From contig JACQGS010000022.1 of the NCBI GenBank assembly GCA_016199405.1, forward strand, positions 1-11,829: a stretch of DNA of 11,829 bases, read 5' to 3'. Position 1 is the first letter of the stretch; the number at the start of each line of letters is the position of its first letter. The position numbers and the translations under genes are program-made. The DNA is from Chloroflexota bacterium. Lineage in GTDB: Bacteria > Chloroflexota > Anaerolineae > UBA4142. The notes beneath the pieces are model-generated. The model was not told the DNA's origin and did not search any database. It was given only the letters and a program-made list of their open reading frames with translations. Shown here in pieces: positions 1-6,550 of this stretch.

Positions 1-126
1 AAAATTTCGGGGCAAGGATTACGCGAATTGTACAGCAAGGCGCTCGCGCGCGGCAAACAGATCGCGCAAGAATTGGTGACGCGCGCGCCGCGACTCGCGT
101 TGCCGGGAAAAAAGCAAAGCGAGTAG
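1..126 (+). CDS. C-terminal end of an unidentified protein (5' truncated)
   Basis: Frame 1 is open from the first base to a TAG at 124-126 and gives 41 residues. They look like a helix (LRELYSKALARGKQIAQEL) followed by a basic, Pro-containing tail ending GKKQSE. The codon style (gcg, cgc, ttg) matches the genes downstream, so this is most likely the end of a real gene cut by the window edge. I do not recognise the family from this much sequence. It lies 115 bp upstream of the shell gene on the same strand and could be the preceding member of the BMC operon. The helix does not show the usual encapsulation-peptide spacing. Confidence 0.6.
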   Translation, partial: KISGQGLRELYSKALARGKQIAQELVTRAPRLALPGKKQSE

Positions 127-225
127 AATGGCAGAAGCACGCGGATCGCGCAAGGCAAATGGAAAACCAAAACGCTTGGGGCGCGCAGGGGCACGCATCG
201 GCAGGTCCCTGTCGCCAACTCGTTC

Positions 226-233
226 GGAGGAGG
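226..233 (+). promoter_or_regulatory. Strong Shine-Dalgarno of the BMC-H gene
   Basis: GGAGGAGG ends 8 nt before ATG 242 and is the strongest ribosome binding site in the window. It sets the BMC-H start at 242 rather than at the in-frame ATG 128, which lacks such a site. A very strong site fits the need for BMC-H as the most abundant shell component. Confidence 0.8.
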
Positions 234-241
234 CACAGACG

Positions 242-562
242 ATGGTTGCACCGGAAATGATCGCGCTCGGGATGGTCGAGACGAAAGGTCTTGTCGGCGC
301 GATCGAAGCGGCGGACGCGATGGTCAAAGCCGCGAATGTGAAATTGATTGGCAGTGAGTACATCGGCGGTGGATTCGTTACCGTGATGGTGCGCGGCGAT
401 GTCGGCGCGGTGAAAGCCGCGACCGATGCCGGCGCGGCGGCGGCAAAACGCGTCGGCGAACTCGTTAGTGTGCATGTGATCCCGCGACCGCATGCGGATG
501 TCGAAGTCATTTTGCCGCAGGCGAGTAAAGGCACGATGGGCGGACGCGGCGGCAGTGCGTAA
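242..562 (+). CDS. BMC-H hexameric microcompartment shell protein
   Basis: This 106-aa protein carries a single BMC domain (PduA/EutM/CcmK family). Such proteins form the hexameric tiles of the shell facets and have a central metabolite pore. Visible hallmarks are the opening ALGMVETKGLVGAIEAADAM, K29 at the position of the conserved edge lysine, the pore loop Ile41-Gly42-Gly43-Gly44, the VRGDVGAVKAA strand-helix segment, and the interface motif VIPRPH at residues 79-84. A short Gly-rich tail (GTMGGRGGSA) follows. The start at 242 is chosen because GGAGGAGG lies 8 nt upstream. The frame is open back to ATG 128, but that would add 38 very basic residues not typical of the family. The 127-241 leader otherwise shows nothing I can name. 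This is the only BMC-H gene in the window. It is followed directly by a palindromic heptad repeat. Confidence 0.96.
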   Translation: MVAPEMIALGMVETKGLVGAIEAADAMVKAANVKLIGSEYIGGGFVTVMVRGDVGAVKAATDAGAAAAKRVGELVSVHVIPRPHADVEVILPQASKGTMGGRGGSA

Positions 563-565
563 TAA

Positions 566-642
566 GGGATGAGGGCTGAAGGATGAAGAAAATAAATCGC
601 GTTGGGCTTCATCCTTCCGCCTTCTGAATTCATCCTTTGGAA
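566..642 (+). repeat. Degenerate heptanucleotide array forming a long hairpin
   Basis: The left arm has three 7-nt units in register: GGGATGA (566), GGGCTGA (573) and AGGATGA (580). The right arm has five: TTCATCC (608), TTCCGCC (615), TTCTGAA (622), TTCATCC (629) and TTTGGAA (636). Bases 574-588 pair with 607-621 over 15 positions with a single mismatch (T577 against C618), leaving an 18-nt loop. The structure fills the whole gap between the BMC-H stop and the next ATG. No U-run follows, so a classical intrinsic terminator is unlikely. An mRNA-stabilising or attenuating hairpin, or a dispersed genomic repeat, are both possible. Confidence 0.8.
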
Positions 643-644
643 GA

Positions 645-1109
645 ATGGAATTGCATTTCGCCGGAAATGCGCAAGCCGCGCGTGACGCGAGTTTTCTTGA
701 ACGCGTCCGGGAGCAATTGCACTTGCCGCCGGATGTGGATTTGAACTTCGTGGCGTTAGAAAATGCCGGCGCGGAAATCGTCTTGCGGTACGATTTGATT
801 CTGCCGAAGGCGGTGCAAGGCGCGGAATTTGGCGCGGCGGACGGCGTGTTTGTGGATGAAGCCGCCGCCGCGCTTTTGCGTTTCCGCGCGGACGGCGCGC
901 TGGAATCGGGACAAGTCGAATTGAAAGACGAAAAACATTTCCAATCGGTTCAAGCCCAAATAAAAAAACTCGCCGCTGCCGACGCAATCTACTCTGCCGC
1001 GCCGAATGAGACGATTGACCCGAGCGCGCTGATCGCGCAAGGTAAGCCGTGGATGGTCTCGCCGGACGCGGCGGGTCGCAAGCGATTAAAACGTGCGTTT
1101 ATCCCCTGA
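645..1109 (+). CDS. Small protein homologous to the C-terminal domain of the downstream metallopeptidase
   Basis: This 154-aa soluble protein has no signal peptide or membrane segment, and I do not recognise a named family. Its sequence can be aligned by eye with about residues 381-520 of the next gene product. Examples are FLERVREQLHL with FSAQVADSLGL, a central GAADGVFV with GAINGAIV, HFQSVQAQIKKL with HDQLIQDHLMKI, and the C-terminal pattern IDPxxLIxxxxPxxxxxDAxGxKRxxR shared by both. It is therefore a free-standing copy of that domain. A partner, inhibitor or scaffold role toward the peptidase is possible but is inference. The start is uncertain: ATG 645 has GGAAG only 1 nt upstream, and no better in-frame start is visible. 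The stop at 1107-1109 is 10 nt before the peptidase ATG, so the two genes are surely co-transcribed. Confidence 0.8.
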   Translation: MELHFAGNAQAARDASFLERVREQLHLPPDVDLNFVALENAGAEIVLRYDLILPKAVQGAEFGAADGVFVDEAAAALLRFRADGALESGQVELKDEKHFQSVQAQIKKLAAADAIYSAAPNETIDPSALIAQGKPWMVSPDAAGRKRLKRAFIP

Positions 1110-1119
1110 AGGAGCAAGT

Positions 1120-2682
1120 ATGGCGCCCGATCTGCGCGTCAATATTTTCTCAAACGATCCCAACGCAAACGGCTATGCGCTGGAGCAAGTGGCTGTGCCA
1201 TCGGGCGAATCACGCTTTGCGATTCCGGGCTGGAACGGCGCGGGCGGGTTATTCGAGCCGGGCACGTCGGAATTTCAAGCGGGCGCGCTGTACGTCGTGC
1301 TCAATCGCACGGTCGAAATGTGGACCGAACTTTTCGGTGATGCGTTCAAATGGCAGCCCGGCGCGGCGACATTGCCCGTGACGCCGCGCGCGGGTAAGGA
1401 TTTCAACGCGTACTATGATCGCACGGGCTTGAAATTTTTTTTCAACGACGACAAATCGACCGGGCAAACGATCTATACTTCCGAAAGCCCGGAGATCACC
1501 GCGCATGAATGCGGGCATGCCATTTTGGATGCGCGGCATCCGGATTATTGGGACTCGTTGCTGGCTGAGACGGCGGCATTTCACGAAGCGTTCGGCGATG
1601 TGTCCGCGCTGATGTTCACGTTGAGTTCGCCGGTGGTGCGCCAAAACATTCTTGCCGAGAATGGCGGCGATCTTTCCAAGAGCAACGCGGCGACGCGCCT
1701 CGCCGAGCAGTTAGCGCGCGGACTCTCGGCGGCGGGATTCGCCTCTGCGGTGACCTCGCCGAGCGCGTTGCGGGATTTTGTAAATACGTTTACCTATTCC
1801 GATCCGGACGCGTTGCCGGGACACGGGACTGCCGCGCAGTTGACTTCCGAATCGCATAACTTTGCGCGCGTATTTACTGCCGGGTTCTACGACATGCTTG
1901 TCGGAATCTACAACCAATTGCGCGCGGGCAATCCTTTGCGCGATGCCGAAGACGCGTTGGTGCAAGCGCGTGCGGAAGCGGGCAAGATCATCGCGGAAGG
2001 GCTTGATCTCGCGCCGAAAGGTGACGCGCCCTTTCGCACGATTGCGGTTTCGATGCTCAAAGCCGATGAACAATTCTTTGCCGGCAAACACGGCGACGCA
2101 ATCCGGCAAGCGTTTCTCGCGCGCAAAATCATCGCGGCGAATGACGCCGATCTCGTTCAGCAAACGCAGGGCAGGGGAAATACGGTGACCGCCGCGAAGA
2201 AAATGACGACCTTGATGGAGCCGCCGGTGCGGTTGGGTCGCGCCGGCTATCGGATCGGCAAAGAATTTTCAGCGCAGGTTGCCGATTCGCTGGGGCTGAC
2301 GGAATACAACTTGGTGAGCGAATTGAAAAAGCCGGACGATTCGTCGGTGATGGAATTTCGCAAAGAGCGCGAACTGGAAATGCGCGACGAGCGGCTCGGC
2401 GCAATCAACGGCGCGATCGTGAATGTGTTCGATTCGGCGACGGTCTTGGTTGATGCGAGTAAGCAAGTGGTCTCGAGTAGTGTTCTGCTTGCCGGCGATG
2501 CGCACGATCAACTCATTCAAGATCATCTCATGAAAATCGTCGAGCGTAAACGGATTTACATTGGAGACGAAGGGGAAGCGATCGATCCGAATGTGTTGAT
2601 CGAGCGCCGTCAGCCGTACTATCTCGAAACGGACGCGGAGGGCAAGAAGCGCGTGCGGCGCGGGTATTATGCGTGTTGTTGA
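1120..2682 (+). CDS. Cytoplasmic thermolysin-like (gluzincin, M4-type) metallopeptidase with extra C-terminal domain
   Basis: This is a 520-aa protein. Residues 1-320 look like a thermolysin-type zinc peptidase. The motif H129-E130-C-G-H133 (HExxH) gives two zinc ligands and the catalytic Glu. E156 in HEAFGD is placed like thermolysin's third ligand, with D160 four residues on as in ExxxD. SHNFARVF with H246 resembles the transition-state His region. Residues 320-380 are a linker, and about 381-520 match the stand-alone protein encoded just upstream. There is no signal peptide, unlike most M4 enzymes, so it should act in the cytoplasm or in the microcompartment. ATG 1120 is chosen over ATG 1093 because AAGGAG ends 5 nt upstream and the gene then follows the previous stop. 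The 3' end overlaps the glycosyltransferase start by 14 nt. Its substrate is unknown. A peptidase is not a standard BMC component. Confidence 0.82.
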   Translation: MAPDLRVNIFSNDPNANGYALEQVAVPSGESRFAIPGWNGAGGLFEPGTSEFQAGALYVVLNRTVEMWTELFGDAFKWQPGAATLPVTPRAGKDFNAYYDRTGLKFFFNDDKSTGQTIYTSESPEITAHECGHAILDARHPDYWDSLLAETAAFHEAFGDVSALMFTLSSPVVRQNILAENGGDLSKSNAATRLAEQLARGLSAAGFASAVTSPSALRDFVNTFTYSDPDALPGHGTAAQLTSESHNFARVFTAGFYDMLVGIYNQLRAGNPLRDAEDALVQARAEAGKIIAEGLDLAPKGDAPFRTIAVSMLKADEQFFAGKHGDAIRQAFLARKIIAANDADLVQQTQGRGNTVTAAKKMTTLMEPPVRLGRAGYRIGKEFSAQVADSLGLTEYNLVSELKKPDDSSVMEFRKERELEMRDERLGAINGAIVNVFDSATVLVDASKQVVSSSVLLAGDAHDQLIQDHLMKIVERKRIYIGDEGEAIDPNVLIERRQPYYLETDAEGKKRVRRGYYACC

Positions 2683-4642
2683 ATTGAAAACGTTAGAGCG
2701 GCTCGAACGAAAGCCGCAGGTCTGGCTTGCCGCGATTATTCTCCTGGCAGGATACCTAAGATTTTGGGGAATTGATTTTGGCTTGCCATATACCATCGCC
2801 CCGGATGAGCCAACGCATTTCACGATTGCGTTACGTATGCTCAAAAATCTCGACCCCAATCCTCATTGGCTCAATTACCCCTCGCTCGTGTTTTATCTGA
2901 ATGCCCTCGCGCTGGTGCCATGGTTTCTGATCAACAAGGCGTTCGGCGTTTTTCAATCGCTGGCGGATATTCCCTACCCGGAAATCGTAACGATGGGCGT
3001 GGGATTTATGAGTGTCCCGAGCGAATTTCTCCTCAGTCGCGGTTTGACGGCTTTAGTTGGCACGGCTTCGATCTATCTGGTTTACCGAATTGGGAGAGCA
3101 CTTGCGCCGCGCCCTTGGCTCGCATTGCTTGCCGCGCTGTTTTTCGCGGTGTCACCGGCGAGCGTTTACAACAGCCATCTAATTCGCCCCGACACTTTTG
3201 CGGTCTTTTTTGGATTGCTGTCGGCGTATTGGGCGCTGGAAATTCTACGCGAGCCGCGCCTCCGCCATTATCTTTTTGCCGGCATTGCCGCGGGGCTAGC
3301 CGTCTCCAGCAAATATAATATGCCTTTGATTGCGCTGCCAATCATCGTCGCGCATTTTAGCAATTTTGGACGCGCCGGTTTGCGTGATCGGAAACTGTAC
3401 GTTGCACTGGGCGCGAGCGCGCTTGTTTTTTTTGCGACGAGCCCGTTTGTGTTGCTGGACTTTACGCATTTTATGCAAGGCGCGGGATATGAAGTTTATG
3501 CCCAAAGTATTGGTGGACACGCCGGCACGGAAGGGGATACGGTCGCGTGGTACTTGAATTTCCTCGCCAGCACAGAAGGATTGATTTCTCTCTTGGCATT
3601 GCTCCAATCGGTTCGGATTCTGTTGAAGCGTGATAATTCCGGACTCGTTCTCTTGTCGTTTCCTCTAGCGTATTATTTGATTATCAATTTTCTCGTCGTG
3701 CGAAATGATCGCACGCTGTTGCCAGTATTGCCATTCCTTCACCTCCTCGCCGCGAATTTGGTAATGGATATTTTGCAATGGTTGCGCTGTCGGAATTCTT
3801 CGCGTCGCTGGATTACGGTCAGCGCGTTCGCGCTCTTGCTTCTGACGATGCTAATCCCTCTGTCGACGGCGTTCGCATTCAACGAGAGTCTCGTTCAAGT
3901 GGATTCGCGTTTTACAGCGCGCGAATGGCTGAATAATGCTTTGCCGCCGGCTTCGCGCCTCGCGGTGGAATCCTATACGCCGTATCTCGACACACTGCGC
4001 TATACAATTCAGGGCGTGGATGCGTTGATCGACCATGCGCCGGATTGGTACGTTCAAAATGGGTTTGAGTATTTGATCGCGAGTGAGGGAATGTACTCGC
4101 GTTTTTTTGCCAACCGAAATCGCTATGGCAACTTTGCCCAAAAATATGACAACCTCTTTAATCGCTTTTCCGAAATCAAGCGCTTCAACGACAACGGCTA
4201 TGAAATCCGTGTTTTCAAAACCAATGTCATACTTCCGTCTGACCGCGTCGCGGCGCGCTTTGGCAATGACGGGGAGTTGATGGAATTGGTTGGATATGAT
4301 TTGCTCGACCGGAAACCGGGCGATCCGCTGCAGTTGCGAATGTTTTGGCGCGCGCTTGGCGAAAAGCCAGAGCCCTATCAACTCGAACTCCGATTGCTCG
4401 ATGCGGAAGACCGCGAGATTGGCAAGTCGAGAGAGGATTTATTTCAGGGCGGCGGTTGGCGGCTCGGAATGTTCGGTGGTGAGTGGAAAATTCATGCGCC
4501 TCCGAATATTCCTCCGGGAGCATATCGTGTTCAAGTGAGTTTGATTTGGACGCGGTACAATTATGCGCTGCCCGCCAAGAGTTGGCGGGGAGAGTTGATT
4601 GACCCGGTTTTGTTAGAGTTGTCCGTGGTGGATCAGAAATAG
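2669..4642 (+). CDS. GT39-like (PMT/ArnT, GT-C fold) membrane glycosyltransferase
   Basis: This 657-aa integral membrane protein starts with a short cytoplasmic N-terminus and a first hydrophobic helix (residues 18-34). An extracytoplasmic loop follows with D46-E47 in the APDEPTHF motif, the acidic pair typical of GT-C enzymes using polyprenyl-phosphate sugars. Many hydrophobic segments follow to about residue 410, including a HLIRPDTFAVFF motif resembling the second loop of the PMT_2/ArnT group. The last 130 residues or so form a soluble beta-rich domain (LQLRMFWRALGEKP..., PPGAYRVQVSL). It would transfer a sugar to a lipid, protein or polymer on the outer face of the membrane. The donor and acceptor cannot be told from sequence. 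ATG 2669 lies inside the peptidase gene and has no clear Shine-Dalgarno, suggesting coupled translation. It is an odd neighbour for shell genes, and its base composition is visibly more AT-rich than theirs. Confidence 0.85.
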   Translation: MRVVELKTLERLERKPQVWLAAIILLAGYLRFWGIDFGLPYTIAPDEPTHFTIALRMLKNLDPNPHWLNYPSLVFYLNALALVPWFLINKAFGVFQSLADIPYPEIVTMGVGFMSVPSEFLLSRGLTALVGTASIYLVYRIGRALAPRPWLALLAALFFAVSPASVYNSHLIRPDTFAVFFGLLSAYWALEILREPRLRHYLFAGIAAGLAVSSKYNMPLIALPIIVAHFSNFGRAGLRDRKLYVALGASALVFFATSPFVLLDFTHFMQGAGYEVYAQSIGGHAGTEGDTVAWYLNFLASTEGLISLLALLQSVRILLKRDNSGLVLLSFPLAYYLIINFLVVRNDRTLLPVLPFLHLLAANLVMDILQWLRCRNSSRRWITVSAFALLLLTMLIPLSTAFAFNESLVQVDSRFTAREWLNNALPPASRLAVESYTPYLDTLRYTIQGVDALIDHAPDWYVQNGFEYLIASEGMYSRFFANRNRYGNFAQKYDNLFNRFSEIKRFNDNGYEIRVFKTNVILPSDRVAARFGNDGELMELVGYDLLDRKPGDPLQLRMFWRALGEKPEPYQLELRLLDAEDREIGKSREDLFQGGGWRLGMFGGEWKIHAPPNIPPGAYRVQVSLIWTRYNYALPAKSWRGELIDPVLLELSVVDQK

Positions 4643-4644
4643 AA

Positions 4645-5472
4645 TTGAGCGAAGTGAATCCGAACCTCAACAAACTTTTGGCGCGAACCGAACGGTTAAT
4701 GAATGATCCTGCGCGCGTCAGCTATCGCGGCGATTATCATGTTGGCGTTGATCTTGGCACGGCGTACACTGTGCTGACCGTTCTCGACGAAAATTTTGAG
4801 CCGCTTGCCGGCGCGTATCGCTTTGCCGATGTTGTGCGCGATGGTTTGGTTGTAGACTTTGTGGGCGCCGGTGATCTTGTGCGCGAACTCAAACGCGAGC
4901 TTGAAACGCGACTCGGTTTTGAATTGGAACACGCGGCGACTGGCTTTCCGCCCGGCGTCCCGCGCGTCGAAGTGCGCGCGACGGCGAATGTTTTGCGCGC
5001 AGCGGGGTTCGAGTGCCGCGCCGAAATTGACGAGCCGACCGTCGCGAATAATGTTTTGCAAATCCGCGACGGCGCGATTGTGGACGTCGGCGGCGGCACG
5101 ACCGGCATCGCGATTTTCCGCGACGGGCAAGCCATTTACACCGCCGATGAAGCGACCGGCGGCACGCATTTTACACTGGTCATCGCGGGCGCGCTGAACA
5201 TTTCGTTTGAAGATGCCGAGAAACTCAAGACGAATCCGCGCGAGCATGAACGGCTGTTTCCGCTCGTGCGCCCAGTGATGGAAAAAGTTGGCTCAATTGT
5301 GGCGCGGCATATCTTGGAGTACGACGTTGAGACGATTTACTTGGTCGGCGGCGCGTCCAGTTTTCGCGGCATCGCGCCGGTGGTCCAGGAAATCACTGGC
5401 ATCCCGACCAAGATTCCGGCTAATCCGTTGTTCGTGACGCCGCTCGGCATCGCGATGGGCGATCAACCCTGA
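4645..5472 (+). CDS. eutJ: EutJ-like actin/Hsp70-fold ATPase
   Basis: This 275-aa protein has the ASKHA (actin/Hsp70/sugar kinase) nucleotide-binding signatures. Phosphate-1 is VGVDLGTAYTV with D36 and T39, phosphate-2 is IVDVGGGTTGIAIF from D147, and the adenosine motif is YLVGGASSFRG from residue 232. Length and architecture match EutJ, a putative chaperone or assembly ATPase found in ethanolamine, propanediol and related BMC loci. The N-terminal stretch NPNLNKLLARTERLMNDP also resembles family members. The molecular role of EutJ is not established; a folding, reactivation or assembly role is assumed from the fold. The start is ambiguous: TTG 4645, 2 nt after the glycosyltransferase stop, or GTG 4654. 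Neither has a good ribosome site, consistent with coupling to the upstream gene. It returns the operon to BMC genes after the 645-4642 block. Confidence 0.9.
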   Translation: MSEVNPNLNKLLARTERLMNDPARVSYRGDYHVGVDLGTAYTVLTVLDENFEPLAGAYRFADVVRDGLVVDFVGAGDLVRELKRELETRLGFELEHAATGFPPGVPRVEVRATANVLRAAGFECRAEIDEPTVANNVLQIRDGAIVDVGGGTTGIAIFRDGQAIYTADEATGGTHFTLVIAGALNISFEDAEKLKTNPREHERLFPLVRPVMEKVGSIVARHILEYDVETIYLVGGASSFRGIAPVVQEITGIPTKIPANPLFVTPLGIAMGDQP

Positions 5473-5515
5473 ATCGTCTTTTTCTCAATTTGCTTTACCG
5501 TTCGAGATTTTCAAG

Positions 5516-5635
5516 ATGGTGTATAATCTGCACGTCGAAATGCGGGACGCGGCGACGGGAAAAATGATCGGCGAAACCGATATCGCGCCGATAACAGTTT
5601 TGGAAAAACGGAGATCCTATGGCAGACAAATTTGA
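5516..5635 (+). CDS. Possible 39-aa small protein (tentative)
   Basis: An ATG at 5516 opens 39 codons to a TGA at 5633-5635, overlapping the BMC-T start by 17 nt. The peptide begins MVYNLHVEMRDAATGKMIG and then has ETDIAPITVLEKR, which reads like a beta-hairpin followed by a strand rather than random translation. A weak GAG lies 9 nt upstream. The rest of the 5473-5618 gap shows no other gene. The same bases contain the TATAAT candidate -10 box, so at most one of the two readings need be functional. No family recognised; it could equally be a chance ORF. Confidence 0.3.
   Translation: MVYNLHVEMRDAATGKMIGETDIAPITVLEKRRSYGRQI
5522..5527 (+). promoter_or_regulatory. Candidate -10 box upstream of BMC-T (tentative)
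   Basis: A perfect TATAAT sits in the 146-bp gap between eutJ and BMC-T, the largest gap in the BMC part of the operon. The preceding 5473-5515 stretch is AT-rich for this window. No convincing -35 is seen: TTCGAG at 5501 has a short 15-bp spacer and matches poorly. It could be an internal promoter for the BMC-T to aldehyde dehydrogenase block. Confidence 0.3.
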
Positions 5636-6239
5636 ACTGCGCTGTTACGCGTACCTCGACCGAATGCAACCGCAGTACGCGGCGTTCGTCGGCACGATCA
5701 CGCAAGGCGATTTGCCGGTCGAGGGCATGGCGGCATTGTACATCGAGGTCGCGCCGGGCAACGAAGTATTTCGCTTGGTGGATATCGCGGTCAAAGCGAC
5801 GCAAGCCAAACCGGGCGCGCAGTTGGTCGAACGCGAATTCGGGATGTTCGAAGTGCATTCATTCGAGCAAGCCGAAGTGATCGAAGCCGGCAAAATCGTT
5901 TTGGATCGGCTCGGACTCAAAGTGGGCGACCGCAAAAAACCAGAAATCGCGTCCGTGCAAGTAATCACGAACGTGGATGCCTATCAAGTGCAGTTGCTCA
6001 ATCGCTTTCGACGCGGCGCAATGCTCGTTGCCGGCGAAACGTTGTTCATTCTCGAATGCGCGCCGGCGGCGTACATCAATCTCGCCGCGAACGAAGCCGA
6101 AAAATACGCGACGATCAAAATCATTCACATCTCGTCGGTCGGACGTTTTGGCAGAATGTGGCTGTCCGGCTCGGAAGCGGAAATTCTCGCGGCAAAGCAG
6201 GCGGCAGTACAAGCGCTGGAATCGATCGAGGGAGTTTAG
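5619..6239 (+). CDS. BMC-T tandem-domain trimeric shell protein (dual-layer, CsoS1D-like)
   Basis: This 206-aa protein contains two BMC domains in tandem: about residues 8-98 (CYAYLDRMQPQYAAF, MAALYIEVAPG, VKATQAKPGAQLVEREFG) and 112-206 (ANEAEKYATIKIIHISSVG, SGSEAEILAAKQAAVQALE). The strand order looks circularly permuted. As I recall it, the closest likeness is to the dual-layer BMC-T proteins of the Haliangium ochraceum shell. Such trimers form pseudohexamers that can stack and have a large gated central pore. The E71-R72 pair sits where the conserved gating Glu-Arg of CsoS1D-type proteins is expected (inference). GGAG at 5610-5613 is 5 nt before the ATG. The stop TAG abuts the ATG of the next gene (TAGATG), so the two are translationally coupled. 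It is the only BMC-T in the window. Confidence 0.92.
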   Translation: MADKFELRCYAYLDRMQPQYAAFVGTITQGDLPVEGMAALYIEVAPGNEVFRLVDIAVKATQAKPGAQLVEREFGMFEVHSFEQAEVIEAGKIVLDRLGLKVGDRKKPEIASVQVITNVDAYQVQLLNRFRRGAMLVAGETLFILECAPAAYINLAANEAEKYATIKIIHISSVGRFGRMWLSGSEAEILAAKQAAVQALESIEGV

Positions 6240-6548
6240 ATGCCCAAAACGATTTACACCGACCGCGATATTGACGATCTCGCGCGGCGCGGCGAAAAAG
6301 AAATCATGCTCACCGACGATGTATATTTGACCGACCTTGCGCGTGAGCGCGCGGAAAAAGCCGGCATCGCCTTGCGCGCGTCGAAAAGCGCGCCGGTTTT
6401 GCAAAAACCGGCGCCGCCGGTTGCCGGCGATACGGAGCAAGTCGTCAGCCAAGTGAAAGCGGATGTGATCGCGAAGATCGGTCCGGGCGTTGACGCGGCG
6501 ATGATCGAGCGGATCGTCCGGCGCGTCGTGGGTCAGTTGTCGGGCTAG
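6240..6548 (+). CDS. EutQ-N-like small protein with two encapsulation-peptide-like helices
   Basis: This is a 102-aa protein. Residues 4-46 follow the pattern TxxDIxxLxxxGxxxIxLxxxxxLTxLAxxxAxxxGIxL, seen at the N-terminus of EutQ and in small BMC-associated proteins. A Pro-rich linker (PVLQKPAPPVAG, 52-63) follows, then two amphipathic segments. Residues 65-80 (TEQVVSQVKADVIAKI) and 84-100 (VDAAMIERIVRRVVGQL) both have the hydrophobic spacing of BMC encapsulation peptides. The first matches the aldehyde dehydrogenase N-terminus (TEQDVSNIVQSVLAEL) at many positions. This suggests a cargo-shell or cargo-cargo adaptor, which is inference. Start and stop are firm: GAGGGAG ends 5 nt before ATG 6240, which directly follows the BMC-T stop. 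It lacks the cupin domain of full EutQ, so it is not a complete EutQ. Confidence 0.85.
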   Translation: MPKTIYTDRDIDDLARRGEKEIMLTDDVYLTDLARERAEKAGIALRASKSAPVLQKPAPPVAGDTEQVVSQVKADVIAKIGPGVDAAMIERIVRRVVGQLSG

Positions 6549-6550
6549 AG

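Noticed and set aside
200..216. Short imperfect inverted repeat (GGCAGG ... CCTGTCGCC) in the BMC-H leader
   Set aside because: Needs a 3-nt bulge and leaves a 2-nt loop, so it is not a credible hairpin.
128..241. Upstream in-frame ATG giving BMC-H a 38-aa basic N-terminal extension
   Set aside because: The GGAGGAGG ribosome site fits ATG 242 precisely, ATG 128 has no good site, and the extension is unlike BMC-H N-termini. It cannot be fully excluded.
19..987. 322-aa open frame on the minus strand
   Set aside because: It covers BMC-H, the palindrome and most of the next gene on the opposite strand, and its Arg/Pro/Ala-rich translation has no domain signature. It arises from the strong codon bias of the plus-strand genes.
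1435..1442. Run of eight T in the peptidase gene as a programmed slippage site
   Set aside because: The zero frame (aaa ttt ttt ttc) is intact and full length, and no alternative product is suggested. A similar eight-T run at 3426-3433 in the glycosyltransferase gene is likewise in a normal frame.
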